Source: Owenia fusiformis
Taxonomy: Eukaryota > Annelida > Polychaeta > Sabellida > Oweniidae
Reading direction: 5' to 3'
Length of the DNA: 64,000 bases
Assembly: GCA_903813345.2 (NCBI GenBank)
Contig: CAIIXF020000102.1
Location: forward strand, 1-64,000
Shown here: positions 22,950 to 35,644 of the stretch, in pieces
How positions within the stretch are numbered: the stretch's first letter is position 1
Layout: every line of letters begins with the position of its first letter
Position numbers and translations under genes: made by a program
The notes under the pieces: generated by a model
Seen by the model: only the letters and a program-made list of their open reading frames with translations
What the model was told of the DNA's origin: nothing
Database searches by the model: none

Positions 22950-24020
22950 TACTAATAATGTGTACAAACATATTAATATACCCTTTCATTCTTCCCAGAA
23001 TCAACTGATATACCAATAACATAACACCCTAAACCGGCCATTTGAATCTTAACCCAATAATACACCACAACCCGATCGGGCACAGCCCGCAACTCAACAT
23101 ATATAACCTATTACAACCAAACACACCTAGATCACCAATCATACAACAGTACAATAGAACATAACTTAGTGACAAAATACACAGAGCGAAATAGAGCATA
23201 AACCGTCACCAAAGCCAGCATAACGCAACCTGACTTACAAACACCAGAACACAACCAACTGTCAAATTAACACATTATGTCAAAACCCAATGATAAAACA
23301 ACAAAGGCAATCACAACCAATTGTTGAATTAACTCAACACAATTGTGCACAACCCAACACTAAACAATTAAAACACAATCAGGCACAACCAATAAAACAC
23401 AACTAAACTAACAACCACGAAAACACAACGAACTGTGAAATTATCACCACACAATTTGGCACAACCAAATGACAAATCAACAAAAGCAAACACAACCCAT
23501 TGTTCAAGTTAAACAACATAATTTTTCAAAACCCAAAGCCAAACAATCAAACAAAATCAGGCACTAGCAATAAAACACAATCAAATTGTAATACCAATAT
23601 ACACAACTAACTTACTCCAATTGGAGACAACGCCAATCACACAACACAATCAGACACAACCAGATATCTCACCCGACTAGCCACAACCAGCTACCCAACC
23701 AACATAATATATTCACAAGAGAACACAAACCATTATAAAATTAACATAACACAATGGCATGGGCACAACCCAATACTAAATCACCAGACTTACAACCATC
23801 AAAAGACAACCGACCCTCAAACTGACACAACCTAGCTAATTCAGCAAAACCTATACCTTCCTGACAGTGACCCACCATTACACAACCAGGCTAAACTAAA
23901 TACTAATAGATTTAATGAACCCATCAAAACACAATCAGGCACAACCAATAAACCACAACAAAACTTTGATACCAATATACTCAACTAACTTATTCCAACT
24001 GGAGACAACCGCACAACATA
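22950..24020. repeat. A+C-skewed degenerate tandem repeat
   Basis: The plus strand is dominated by A and C (words ACACAACC, CAACCAATA, ACACAATC), with G and T scarce. Weak units of ~175 bp are visible: AACACAACCAACTGTCAAATTA near 23250 recurs as AACACAACGAACTGTGAAATTA near 23425. The part from about 23440 onward continues into a larger block found again at 28008-29432. Confidence 0.75.
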
Positions 24021-24836
24021 ATCGGGGAACAGGATCGGGATGTCAGGCCTTTCTTTACAAAAATGAAAATAGGAAATGACACACCAATATCATCATCCTA
24101 TAGGATCAACTGAATGTATTCTACCTGTCACATAATCACTGACTGTGGTTTGGGGAAGCTTGGGCACTAAACCTTAGGGCACTTGTCCCCCTGGTCCCCC
24201 AAACGAGGCCGCTTACTATTTGACACAGATCGCATGACTTGATGCGTGTTCAAGTCATACCAGGGGAAGAAGCTTCCTTGGCTAGATTTTTTTCAAAATC
24301 ATTCATTTTTTCATCATCCCATGGGCTTTCAATTTTTCTCTTGAAAGCACATGATCATCCTAAGCACTTTTCAGGAGTTTTTTTAGCCAAAATTGTCAAA
24401 AAGCTTCCCCTTGGCATAAGCTGGATACGGACGCCACCTTTAGACCCAATATCACATTCAAAGTCGGGGTCATGACCAAGCTGCTGTAGTCAAACTAAGT
24501 CCAAGACCATGCTTTATATGAATTCAGAGCGTGACTTAGGGCACAAAATATAAATTCAGGTGGCCTAGCTGCTAACCATTGGTTTGATGTCCCTAAGAAA
24601 TTGACTACGGTATTACAATATTTGACCCTAGAAATGATAGACCCTACGGCTGCCTATCAGCAAATATGACTTACGCTTTATTTGTAAAAATTGCAGGCCA
24701 CCCATCAAATTTATCGACAGATAAACCTATTGCTTCATCAAAGGTAGCACGATATACATGATAACATATGTTGGGTACTAAAATAATACATTTAGGGAAA
24801 CATTTATAAAGATTTGAAGGACAAAATAGATCCTTT
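23440..24836. repeat. 1.4-kb duplicated segment, copy 1
   Basis: Collinear with 28008-29432: shared landmarks are CAACCCATTGTTCAAG, GGATCGGGATGTCAGGCC, CACAGATCGCATGACTTGA and GATTTGAAGGACAAAATAGA at the right end. The two copies differ by substitutions and indels and are direct repeats. A 78-codon frame at 24239-24475 is not kept open in the second copy, so it is not called a gene. Confidence 0.85.
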
Positions 24837-25359
24837 GGTCCGTTGGTAGGTGCTCTAACACCTCAATGAGGGTAAATTTGGTATACAACATGTGGGATAT
24901 CATGTCTTTATGTTAAAGATAAGGGGAGAACATATCTATTTGACACACTATACTTTTGAACGATTCAGACATTCAAAAAAATGATTCTTTTATTAAGATA
25001 TATTTATTGCTTCATAAAAAGATCATAATATAAATCCCTTCAGTCGCCCGAAGGCATTATAGAAGGGTACATTGATAGCACAAAATACAAAATTATGATT
25101 AGGTCAAGGGGTTCACTCTGCACTTGAGGTTGGCCATGGGGTGGAAATATTAGATGTGGATAATATAAAATAAAGTATGTAGGGAGGGGAAAACGTTATA
25201 GGTTTATTTCAATGAATTCAGCGATTGAGGTTTATAGATGTGAATTTAGATCAAGGGAAATATTATCAGAGCCATGTTTCATTCAGTAAAGGAGATCATT
25301 CTGAGTTAAATGTTCATCTGATAGTCCAGTTATATTAATAATACCAGCTTTTAATTTTG

Positions 25360-26157
25360 TTATCCTTTCTTTAATAAGGCGACACTGAAAGAAAAGTGTT
25401 TTTCCGTCTGGGGGGCTCCACATTTACAGTTTGGATTCTCAACATAAGTAAAGTTGTGAGCATATCGTCGGGCTTTAAAGAGTAGATCAGCTCTAAATTG
25501 GTTAATTAAAATTTCATGAGATCTTTTTAGATTGAGTTTGGAGGTGCTAATTAAACTTTCTTGGTTTTTAAACAAAATCTTTTGGTGTTTTTTGGAGGAT
25601 TGGAGAGTATTCAAATTACGTAATCGTTTTGGTAGTCGTGACCAGTTTGATATTGCTGATGGAACTGATGAATTCAAGAACCTCTTTGAGCACCTGGTTG
25701 GTAAATTAAAGTCAGATCTATCACGCAGATTGCGTCTTCCCTTATTTTTGAACTTATCAAAAATTTCATCTAAAAGAGTGGATTTGGACCATTTACAACT
25801 TTGAACATAAAGTTGTTCATTTGCATTTTTCTTCTTGTGTCTAGAGAAGGCCATTGAAGGAGATTCAAAACTTTATCAGTACAACTACCATGAAGGCAAT
25901 CAGAGCACAAAAGAGCAGCCTGGTAATAAATTCTATCAAGTCTATTAAGAAGATATTTTGATGCAGTGTTAAAAATAGCAGTACCATAATCAAAATGAGG
26001 TCTTATAAATGAGTTGAAAAGCATTTCCAGATCTTTTGAGTTTAATTTTGTTTTAAGATTCTTCAGGGGATTTATCATTTTCCTAACTTTATTATATATT
26101 TCTTCAATGTGGTTTTGATTGGTTAGGTTATGATCAAGTATATCCAAGGTGTTTATG
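25360..26157 (-). pseudogene. LINE RT C-terminal fragment
   Basis: Two overlapping minus-strand frames (26180-25770 and 25854-25360) together give the post-RT part of a LINE protein. It begins with the thumb (NHIEEIYNKVRKMINPLK), goes on to the conserved FIRPHFDYGTAIFN region and ends at the zinc motif CKCGAPQTEKHF. The frame change around 25854-25770 marks an indel. The start shown at 26180 lies inside the inserted mariner-like element, so it is not native. Confidence 0.75.
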
Positions 26158-26159
26158 TA

Positions 26160-27062
26160 CAGGGTGTTCAAAAAACGCAACCCAAAGAAATCGCGATATC
26201 TTAGAAAATACTAATCCAATTATGTTCATATTTCAGGAAAGAAAGAAGAGACTGTGTATGTATAGCCCCTGTTGTTAGTTAGTTGTAAAACACTTGCTCA
26301 AAAGACAATTGTACTAGCAATATACGAAAAACGTGAATGGAAAATAACTATATCTTGGAAAATACTAATTCAATTATGTTTATTTCTTCAGAGAAAGAAA
26401 GAAGCGACTATGTATGTATAGCTCCTGTTGTCAGTAAGTTGTAAAACATGATGCCTTGGACACCTGCTCAAATGACAGTTGTACTAGGAAAATATGAAAA
26501 CGGAGTCAGAGCTGACTGCCACAGCAATAAAACCAAATAACTTTCTAACCATGGTGTTTTGGCACTTCAGATTTGGCACAAATTATTCTCATTTAATGTG
26601 TGGTGAATTTGTGGAGTTTCATCAAAATCACTCTAGGGACTTTATAGTCATGGTCAAAATGCCTTCTTAAGTCTCCCTGAACCAGGGCGTTTGACTGCGA
26701 TTTGAAAGCAATTCAACCATGACAGTGAAGTCCCTGAAGCGATTTTAATTTCACTCTACAGACTTATCATTCAGTGAATGAAGATGGTTTGTGCCAAATT
26801 TGTAGAGCCAAAACACTATGGTTAGGAAGTTATTTAATTTTTTGCGGTTCCAGTCACCCCTGACTGCGTTTTTCGCATTTTGCTAGTACAACTGTCTTTT
26901 GAGCAGGTGTCCATGGCCAAGGCATCATGTTTTACAACTAACCATTGATAGGAACTATACATACACAGTCTCTTCTTTATTTCCTGAAAATATGAACATA
27001 ATTGAACCAGTATTTTTCAAGATATAGCAATTTCTTTGGGTTGCGTTTTTTTGAACACCCTG
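26160..27062. mobile_element. 903-bp palindromic mariner-like MITE
   Basis: The ends CAGGGTGTTCAAAAAACGCA and complement are flanked by TA on both sides (26158-26159, 27063-27064), as for Tc1/mariner. The inverted similarity extends more than 200 bp into each arm (CAAGGCATCATGTTTTACAA on the right matching 26440-26462 on the left). The left arm holds a further ~155-bp direct duplication (26195-26332 against 26354-26500). There is no transposase frame. It cleanly splits the LINE frame, so it inserted after the LINE. Confidence 0.85.
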
Positions 27063-27344
27063 TACATTTGTTCTTTCAATTTCAGAGTCACTTAGAAAGG
27101 ATTTGCTTACATTTTGAGGATTTGCTCTAATTCCATGGAAAATAACTTCACAGCTCTTTTCTGGCTTGAATTGCAATTTCCATAATTTGGACCAATTGTT
27201 TAATCAATGTTTAATCAATATTAATTATGCAGGAATACAAGGTACAAAATAAATGAAGTCTCACGCCGTTGACTGCATTTTACTCCCGTTTATGTTTTCT
27301 CAAAATAAAAGTTGATGGTTAGAAAGACGAGATCAGTTTTCGGA

Positions 27345-27376
27345 CGGACGGACAGACAGACGGACAAGTGAGTGAT
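27345..27376. repeat. GACGGACAGACA simple repeat
   Basis: A short (CGGACAGA)-type run followed by CAAGTGAGTGA; the same arrangement recurs at about 31415-31475. It appears to be part of a dispersed repeat and not an isolated microsatellite. Confidence 0.7.
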
Positions 27377-27524
27377 TGCAAAAGCTCACCATGTGAGCTA
27401 GAAATGAGCTAAAAAGCAGATATAAATTTTTTCCAATTATTTTACAATGCAGAACACCTGAAATCAGTTACTGCATTGACAAAAAGTGAATTTTCCGCAA
27501 CTAAAATGGCAGTCACTTGGAAAA

Positions 27525-27965
27525 TAGGCAAGCTTTTGAACCTGGACTCACAGGAGGAGGGACTTCTGTATAAAGAGGAACCAAAATGATTTAAAAACAG
27601 GAATCTTATTGACCCAGGTTTTAAATTGTGCTTCTATTGTCGACTGACTGAGAGACAAATGGACAAATCATTGTAAACTAAAATGGCTGAAAATGAAAAG
27701 AACGGATATAATTTTTCGCAGATTTTTTTGTAACATAATTATTTCATGAAACTACTCTTTACAGTGACATGGCATTTTACAATGCAGGACACCTGGAAGT
27801 ATTTATAAAGCTGCCAAATGGTCCAAACGTGAATTTGGCAACACAAAAATGGCGACCATTTTGAAATTAGGCTAGCTTATGAAGCAGGAGTTAGAGAAGG
27901 TTTTCTACATTGATGTTGAACAAAAATAACTTAAAACGGGAATCTTATCGACAGAGGTTTTAAAA
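27525..27965. repeat. Dispersed ~160-330 bp repeat family (GAGCTTTTGAACCAGGAG)
   Basis: Copies near 27530 and 27870 carry AGCTTWTGAA..., AGGAGT, TTTTCTAYATTGATGTTGAA, AAAACGGGAATC and GACAGAGGTTTTAAAA. Further copies lie at 31145-31255 and 31300-31400, the last two 160 bp apart in tandem. No coding capacity. Confidence 0.65.
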
Positions 27966-28007
27966 CAATTGGATATGTCATATATTGTAACATCTGTAGC
28001 ATTGAAA

Positions 28008-29432
28008 TTATCAACACACAATATGGCACAACCCAATGATAAACCAACAAAAGCAAACACAACCCATTGTTCAAGTAACAAAACACAATTTTCCAAATCC
28101 TAAAACTAAACAATCAAAACAAAATTAGGCAAATCAATAAAACACAATTAAACTGTAATACCAATATGCACAACTAATTTACTCCAATTGGAGACAACGC
28201 CAATCATACAACACAATAAGACAAAACCAGATACCTCACCAGACTAGTCACAACCAGCTACCCAACCAACATAACATAACATATTCACAAAAGAACATAA
28301 CCCATTATAAAATTAACATGACACAATGGGCACAACCCGATACTAAATCACCAGACTGATAACCATAAGACAACCGACTCTCAAACTGACACAATACAAT
28401 TCGGCAAAACCTATACCTACCTGACAGTAACCCACCATTACACAACCACGCTCAACTAAATAATAATCGATTTAATCAACCCATCAAAACACAATTAGGA
28501 ACAACCAATAAACCATAACGAAACGTCGATACCAATATACTCAACTGACTTATTCCAACTGGAGACAACCTCAAAAGACAATCAGGGTCAACCCGATAAC
28601 TACTTGAATTACAACCACCCCCCCCCCCCATTTCCATAGCATCACAAGGCTGCTGATGAAGAACATATCATGGACCACCACCCAAGAGTTAGAAACATCT
28701 GGGGCCCCTACCGTGACTCATATGTAAGGGAGAAGGTTCGTTACAGGATCGGGATGTCAGGCCTTTCTTTACAAAAATGAAAATCGGAAATGACACGCCA
28801 ATATCGTCATCCCCGGATCAACTAAAAATACTCTACCTTTTACATAATCACTGACGGTGGTTCGGGGAAGCTTGGGCACTAGTCTCACTTGTCCCCCAAA
28901 CGAGGCCGCTTACTATTTGACACAGATCGCATGACTTGATGCGTGTTCAAGTCATACAAGTGGAAGAAGCTCCCCTGGCTAGAAATTTTATGATCATCCT
29001 GAGCACTTTTCGGGAGTTTTTTAGCAAGGATTGTCAAAAAGCTCCCCCTTGGCAAAAGCTGGATACGGGACGCCATCTTTAGACCCAATATCACATTCAT
29101 AGTCGAGGTCAGGACCAAGATGCTTAACTCAAACTAAGTCCAAGACCCTGCTCTATATGAAGTCAGATGGCCTAGCTGCTAACCATTGGTTTGATGTCCC
29201 TAAGTAAATGATGGTATTACTATTGCCCCTAGAAATGATAGACCGTACTGCTGCCTATCAGCAAGCTTTATTCGTAACAATTGCAGGCCACCCACTTAAA
29301 ATCAAATTTATCGACAGATAAGCCTATTACTTCAACAAAATTAGCACGATATACATGATAACATATGTGGGACAGGGTTACTAAAATTATACATTTAGGG
29401 GAAAATTTATCAAGATTTGAAGGACAAAATAG
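28008..29432. repeat. 1.4-kb duplicated segment, copy 2
   Basis: Direct, diverged copy of 23440-24836, again with an A+C-skewed left half and a more balanced right half. Beyond 29432 (ATAGATACGG) similarity stops abruptly. A C run lies at 28619-28629. Confidence 0.85.
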
Positions 29433-31140
29433 ATACGGAAACAACAACGCATAGAAAGCGTTAGTTAACGTACTTTCTGTATTGCTGTCGGTAAAGACAA
29501 ACGTTTTGAGTACACTTTTACTCAATCGAAGCGTTACGGAATTTGATACGGGTAGTTAAAACGTTGTGCGAAACATGTACACTATAATTATTGCGAAACC
29601 ATTCGACATAGTTGAAAAATGAATTTGATTTTGAAAAACTCGATTTATGTCAAACAATAATTGAATTCATTTCCCAAATTTAAGTCAAATTATACACAAC
29701 ACACTGTGCTTGTTCATATAGTGATACCTTTAGAACTTAAAACAATATAACCGAGGGATAAAATGGGATACGTAAATGACCAACGTAGAAAAGCCTCATT
29801 TTTCGTATTTTCCGTATCGCTTCACGCATAAATCTGGTAAAAACGTTACGGCTACGGATCCGTTGAGCTAAAAAACGTTTTGCGAAACTCTCTAATGAGT
29901 CCGTTGTCCCGTACTCATTTTGATCGGTTAAATTAAAGACTTTATTTCGATGTTAGAACATTATTAACTGTACAATGAGTATCTAGACACTTTGATTGAT
30001 TGTTGTTCCAAAGGAATTTAGTCTATGTGCTCTATTAAACATACAGTTCATGAAAATCTAATTGAAGCGACGGTTATTACCGCCATTTGTGACAACTGTA
30101 TATGACTTTACCATTGTCAGGCTATTCCATGGTGATATTTGGCTCTGGATGTGGGTGTGTAAAATACCAGGGTAAATTGTTTGTTAAAAATGTCTAGTTA
30201 CACTACATTTACTGACAAATTACTCTGTTGTGTATGCAGTCAAGGATGTTTCTCCCGGTTGTGTAACCGATCGGCAGTTAAAACAAAACGGTACCAAACA
30301 AGAAACCGGGAATAATGAAAAAGCTTTCACACCCAGTTAAAAAATGAATGAACTAGTCTAATCCCCAAGTGGAAACTTTAACGAAGCGTCTTTAGAAATT
30401 TTTGGTTGACACTATATGAAGTAACCGGCGTGTAAAATGAGACTTTGTAACTGTCTGTAGCCATAGAGAATGCCCACAAATGTCATAAGAATGAGAAATA
30501 AAGGAAGTAGTGCGCTCTCCATTATGATCTCCCCATGAAAAAATTAATTCATCTGAATTTTCAAAATGAGTGCACTGCCCTTATTATTACATTTATATGT
30601 ACACTAGTATCTTGTTGACCTATATTGAGCACTGTATTGATGTATGGCCCACTTTTTAGGGTCATAATGCAATCATGAAGTGTATAGAGGCATATATTCC
30701 AAACCAGGAAGTATTTTTGTGTCTATCGAAATCCATTTGCATGCATCCTACGCATCCTCACATCCTATACAAATATGTTATAATAAATAATGAAATATAA
30801 TAGTATAATCTTTGGTTTTACAAACTTGTATGATATTTGATAAGTGTAAAAGTTGTTTTTGAAGCATTTTTCTAGAGCCATTTTGTAGGGAAAAAATTAT
30901 GAAAAATGTACAATCTTTTAATTTAAAGTATGACCTAAATCGATTGCAAACTTCATATTTTCACATTTGATGAGATAAACCATTTGTGTCATACTGCAAA
31001 ATTATTAAGTTTGCAATCGATTCAGGTCATAGTGTATTTTTGGTATTTTTGTGATAATCAATGGAAACTCATGGCCTCTATTGGGATCTGCTGATATCCT
31101 CATGTTAAGTCAATGATGCACAGCTCCATGTAAGTCATTT
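29433..31140. other. Non-coding stretch with one hairpin
   Basis: No gene recognised. The words AAAACGTTGTGCGAAAC (29558) and AAAACGTTTTGCGAAAC (29871) are direct repeats. A hairpin at 30929-31031 has ~25-bp arms (TATGACCTAAATCGATTGCA facing TGCAATCGATTCAGGTCATA) and a ~55-nt loop. Confidence 0.5.
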
Positions 31141-31475
31141 TGAAAATTGGCGAGCTTTTGAACCAGGAGTCATATAGGAGTTTTCTGTATTGATGTTGAA
31201 TAAAAATAACTCAAAACGGGAAACCTATCGACACAGATTTTAAAGCAAATGGTCCAAAAGATAATTTTGCGAGACAAAAAAGGCGGCCATTTTGAAAATA
31301 GTCGAGCTTTTGAACCAGGAGTCGGAGGTAGGTTTTCTATATTGCTGTTGAATAAACATAACTCAAAATTGGAATCCTATTGACAGAGGTTTTAAAACGG
31401 GAAAATTGTTGACAGACAGACGGACGTCTGGACAGGCGGACAGACGGACAGACAGACGGACAAGTGAGTGAGCTA
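31141..31475. repeat. Tandem copies of dispersed repeat with GACAGACGGAC tail
   Basis: Two neighbouring copies of the family described at 27525-27965, followed by an imperfect GACAGACGGACAGAC run and AAGTGAGTGAGC. The shared order with 27345-27965 suggests one composite repeat seen twice. Confidence 0.6.
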
Positions 31476-33210
31476 AAATCACCCTTAAAGCTGCTTTTAA
31501 GAAAAAACAAGCAATGTTTTCGTATATCGCATTGTTATGGTAAACGAATTTTGAATCGATTCAAAAATCTAAATTACATTCCCCGTCCGGGAAAGTCCAT
31601 GAAGTTCGTAAACAGACCGTAGAACATTGTTTGTAGCTACATTCATTCAGTTCGCACACAGTTTAAAACCGATTTGGCAACGTTTTGAAGAACGCAGTGA
31701 CAACTGGTCCCGGTGTGATAGCTATTTTTGTTAATTCATAAGCAGTTTTTAATACGTTCATCTCGTCTTTATACCGTCTGCAGTACGTTGGTATCAAGTT
31801 TAGATCAGGTTAAATTGTGCGTTCGTCTCGTCTACACAACGTAACCAAGCAGTTCAATTACGTCCTTAATCAGTTGAAACCAGTTGACAATTAGTTGTAC
31901 CTCGTTTTCAATACGTCCTAATATGTTACTGAATTATCCACCAAAGGACAGGTGGCGGTAAATCTCTCTTTTAGCCCCCCTACAAAACAAGTATATATTG
32001 ACATGGAATTGAAGAGGAAGTATGACTCATTACTTAAAATGTGATTTCTGAGAGTTTTGACATTTGACCTTGACACTAGGGTGGTTTAAAGGTCAACTTT
32101 GAGAGTTGCTATTTTTGTCAAAATTTTACTGTTTCTAATCCAAGGAATGGGTGCAATTGGCTTTATTTTGATTGTGACTGATAAAAGACATGTGAATAGA
32201 AAAAGAATTTTTTTAAAATAAATTATCACGGGCAATTACCTGAAATTATTTAGAATAAATACAGATATGGGCATTTTTAGGGGGACTAAATTTTCTTGTT
32301 TCAAAAATGAATGTTCTTGTTGCCTTTTGAGACTCTGACAGTATCCTAAGCATGTTTTAAGAGTTGGGATGTGATTATTATTTTAAATGCCCATGGGCAA
32401 TTAGGATAAAATGACTGGAATTAAATGCACACTAGGGCACTTCAAAAAGAATGGATTTTCTTATTTCATTTGCTTCTCGCCAGATTTCTAAACATGTTTG
32501 CTATATTCTAAATAGTTACAGGGTCACTTTTACTAAATGCCCATTGGCATTTGGCATTTTATTTGGCATTTGAAATTTAAATGTTTGAATGTACACTTAC
32601 TTTTAAAGTTATTTGCCAATTTGCAGTTCCCATATTTGAAACACAAATCATTCAGAGAAATCCTCTTTCAATATATATCATAAAATATAAGGCAGCATTA
32701 TGTATGAATGGCATGACACTCAAAGGGTTGCCTAAAATAATTTCTACTTATTCCCTATTTAGAAAAACACTTAGGCCATTCAAATATTTTCTTGTAATAA
32801 TGTCACTAAATTCCATGTTTTCAGAAAAAACAAAATGTTCCCATGTACTCTCTACTTGTAATATATATAAATGACAAAGGGAATTGTGATCTTGGATTAT
32901 ATTGTAGCGAAATGAGTTCCAAGATTGATTAAAAATTACATGTATATAAACTTCATTAACAAGGTCATCTGAACTCAAGAGGTGTGTTACTTGCTTTGGC
33001 ACAATGTGTTATTGCATTTTCACTCTTAAATAATATATAAAACCCTTTAAATAAATGAAGGTTTTGTTTTTAATATAAGGCTCTTCATCAGAATGCCAAC
33101 ATATAATTAATTTTGGATGGCCTAATCTGTACATGCAGTTATGTAGTGTACATGTATGCCCAGGTTAGCAGCCATATTGAAAACATAAACCAGTCAGGCT
33201 TATTTTCATC
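31476..33210. other. Non-coding stretch
   Basis: Contains CACAGTTTAAAACCG...CGTTTTGAAGAACGCAGTGA (31655-31705), similar to 34365-34410, so some of it is repetitive. Open frames at 32581-32874 (+) and 32748-33002 (-) overlap each other and match nothing I recognise. Confidence 0.45.
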
Positions 33211-33213
33211 ACA

Positions 33214-33342
33214 AAAGTTAAGTTTTAGTGGTGAGCCCAAACTCCCACAAAAATGATATTTGCAGAGAAGCTACTTTACAGTCTCTGCATTATACAGTTT
33301 CAATATATTTTTTGTGGGAGTGTGGGCTGACGGTTAACTTTT
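33214..33342. repeat. 129-bp hairpin/MITE-like repeat
   Basis: Imperfect arms: AAAAGTTAAGTTTTAGTGGT with AGCCCAAACTCCCACAAAAA, facing TTTTTTGTGGGAGTGTGGGC with TTAACTTTT. No obvious target duplication was seen. Confidence 0.6.
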
Positions 33343-33443
33343 CAATGAAAGGGAATGAGCACCATGCTAAAACTTGATAACAAAATGAACGAAAAATGAC
33401 AATGTTTTCTAGATTTGCATAGGTAAACTACAACATCGCTAGA

Positions 33444-34247
33444 TTATGTCAATTTTCTTCTCCGAATACTTGTATGCCATATGTTCCATATATTAAATTC
33501 TATATAATGATAAGTTTTGATCTTAATAGGGGTTCTCTTTTGAGCATGCTTTTCAACCATATTATATTCATCAAATATCCTGTCACTTAAAACTGCCAAC
33601 AAGTCACTCCTACTTTCATGAAGTTCAAGGCAATCTAAGAGAAAATGCCTTGTCGTTTCATTTGTCATCCCACACAGAGGACAAATAGTGTCATAGTTGA
33701 GTGGGAAAGCACCAGTTAGCAGTTTTACCATATCCCTACACATCCCTATATATTTACAATTCGATTGACAGATTCTCCACCATACGCATGGTTTTATCGT
33801 AACTTGTATCGTTCTATAAACGCTAAGTCTGTTAGATATGTTACATAACAAGTGCCATCTGTCTTCTTCATATTGCATTATGCGTGATTTAATGATCCGC
33901 TTCCACGCACATTTGGGCATCAGGTCGTAATTCAAAAAATATTCATCAATATATCGCCATAAATTGTATCTTGTCAAAAGGTTCAAAACTGCATTTATTA
34001 CTGAATAGTTGCTATACAATTTTGAATGTTCAGAAATTGACTTCCATCTAAAGAACTCAATTATAAAAATCATTTTATACACACATGTGGTTGGTAGATT
34101 TAAGTTGCACCACAGAAACATTAACTTTTTTGTATCTATGACCGCACGAATCCTCGACCAGCCCAGTTGTACCAAAGAAGCTTCGTTATGCACACTACAT
34201 GGCCATTGTTGAATACGTTTTGCTATGTGTCTATGTGTCATAATCAC
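33444..34247 (-). pseudogene. LINE RT C-terminal region, minus strand
   Basis: A 267-residue frame without catalytic motifs. Near its end it has CPLCGMTNETTRHFLLDC, a C-x2-C-x8-H-x4-C zinc motif typical of the C-terminus of non-LTR retrotransposon proteins. The preceding Trp-rich helical region fits the linker between the RT thumb and this motif. No RT domain is found upstream (higher coordinates), so it is a 5'-truncated copy whose frame happens to be intact. A domesticated protein cannot be excluded, but nothing here supports it. Confidence 0.6.
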
Positions 34248-34614
34248 ATTGTTTCAATGGGAGGATATCCATACCGTATGTCATGGATGGTACCGATATG
34301 GACCAATATAAAATAGAGGCCGTCAGTGGATTGTGGGTTCTTAGTACGTCAAATCCATTCGTGCACAGTTTAAGCCCGTTTTCGAGAACGTAGTGAGAAC
34401 TAGTTTGGTGTGATAGTAGGGTAACTCAGCCAAATTACCACTGATAGACACTCAATATATTAGATGGAATGAACGTAGTTTTTCAATTTAACATTTGTAT
34501 TTGAGTTTGAAATATCGGCAAGATATGTTTCAATGCTCGTTTCCATGGTAACTGGATACCTTGCTGCTAATAAGAAGATTGTACTTTTTTAAAACCTAAA
34601 CTAAAAAGTGGACT

Positions 34615-34860
34615 CCAGATGAATTTTTTTTGTTGACACAGAGACAGAAAGACGAACAGACGGACAGACCAGATAGTCTGGACAGACAGGGCGGACAGAC
34701 AGACAGGCTGGGCCGACAGACCGGACAGACCAATCAAAATTTGGTTTGCTGATTCGGATTCCTGAGAAAATTCTACCCTTATTTAATAACTCACACATTA
34801 AATTTGGAGAACTTTTGTTTTGATCTACTTTCCAGACACAATATCTCAAAATCGGTCCAA
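34615..34860. repeat. GACAGAC-rich tract plus dispersed repeat
   Basis: A GGACAGACAGAC-rich run (34637-34730) leads into GATTCGGATTCCTGAGAAAA, AACTCACAC, TTTGGAGAAC and TTTGTTTTGATCTA, words found again in the same order at 49675-49760. This is a dispersed repeat family. Confidence 0.7.
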
Positions 34861-35071
34861 AATACTCTCTGACAGCAAATGGCTAACGCTATGAACATAC
34901 TCTTTGTTATATGTATACCAAATTGTACTCCCACTAATATTTGACGCTATTATATTTCACGTTTTTGGCATTTTGAAATTTCGCGGCTATTATATTAGCT
35001 AATTTTCAGTTTTTGAAATTTCGCGGCTATTAATTGTTGAGAAAAGTTGCTTGGTATAAGAATAAGAATTA

Positions 35072-35462
35072 GAGTCCATTTCACTGTTTCATTTCGTCAG
35101 TAAAAGCTAAAAAATAAGAAATCAAAATATCATTTTGCAATAATATGTGGAAAAATATATTCCTATTGTACATGAATGACTTTTGTATATCTTAGATTGC
35201 TTCTAGTTTGGCTTAAAAAGTGTGTGGCCTCTTATATTTGGATGCTTCTCTGCCATGTTATTTTCAATAAGATTAACATGGCTGAAATTCCTCAAATTAC
35301 AAGACGGCACAGGCTTATTGCACAAAAAACTAAAAAATCTGAAATATACAAATGCCATTCATGTACATTATGAATATACCTTTCCATATATTATTGCACA
35401 ATGGTCTCCCAATTTCTTATTTTTGCCGTTCTACTGACGAAATGAAACAGTGAAATGGACTC
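35072..35462. mobile_element. 391-bp foldback MITE with TA flanks
   Basis: The ends GAGTCCATTTCACTGTTTCA and complement are flanked by TA (35070-35071, 35463-35464). Inverted similarity continues inward about 125 bp on the left (TTGTACATGAATG) before a short loop. It fits a Tc1/mariner-type non-autonomous element. Small open frames within are incidental. Confidence 0.8.
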
Positions 35463-35644
35463 TAAGTAAACTAAACTCCACGTTTACCAAAAACATAGAA
35501 CACAACTACCAAATTAACTTTCAAATAGTAATGGCCTTGTGGGCGAGTATGACATTTATTCATCAGTCCATTTACATCAAGCAACTATACATCCCGTTCC
35601 ATATAACAAATCTCAACATCTGAATGTTACTCTGAGCAACATTT

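Larger units (their letters stand above)
24990..27190 (-). mobile_element. CR1-like LINE, minus strand, 5' truncated and split
   Basis: On the minus strand the LINE runs 27190-27065, then (after a DNA insertion at 26160-27062) 26157-24990. The first part encodes QFKPEKSCEVIFHG and KSFLSDSEIERT of the RT thumb region. The rest gives FIRPHFDYGTAIF, the C-terminal helices and CKCGAPQTEKHF, a zinc motif whose last Cys is lost. The 3' UTR has a small hairpin (CTTCGGGCGACTGAAGG) and ends near AAGCAATAAATATA. RT catalytic motifs are absent. It is related to but clearly different from the 14846-20312 LINE. Confidence 0.8.

Noticed and set aside
24239-24475. 78-codon plus-strand frame in the duplicated segment
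   Set aside because: The second copy at 28915-29110 does not keep the frame, so there is no sign of coding constraint.
32581-33002. Overlapping 97- and 84-codon frames on opposite strands
   Set aside because: Neither has recognisable motifs; the minus-strand one could be LINE debris downstream of 33444 but no conserved word supports it.
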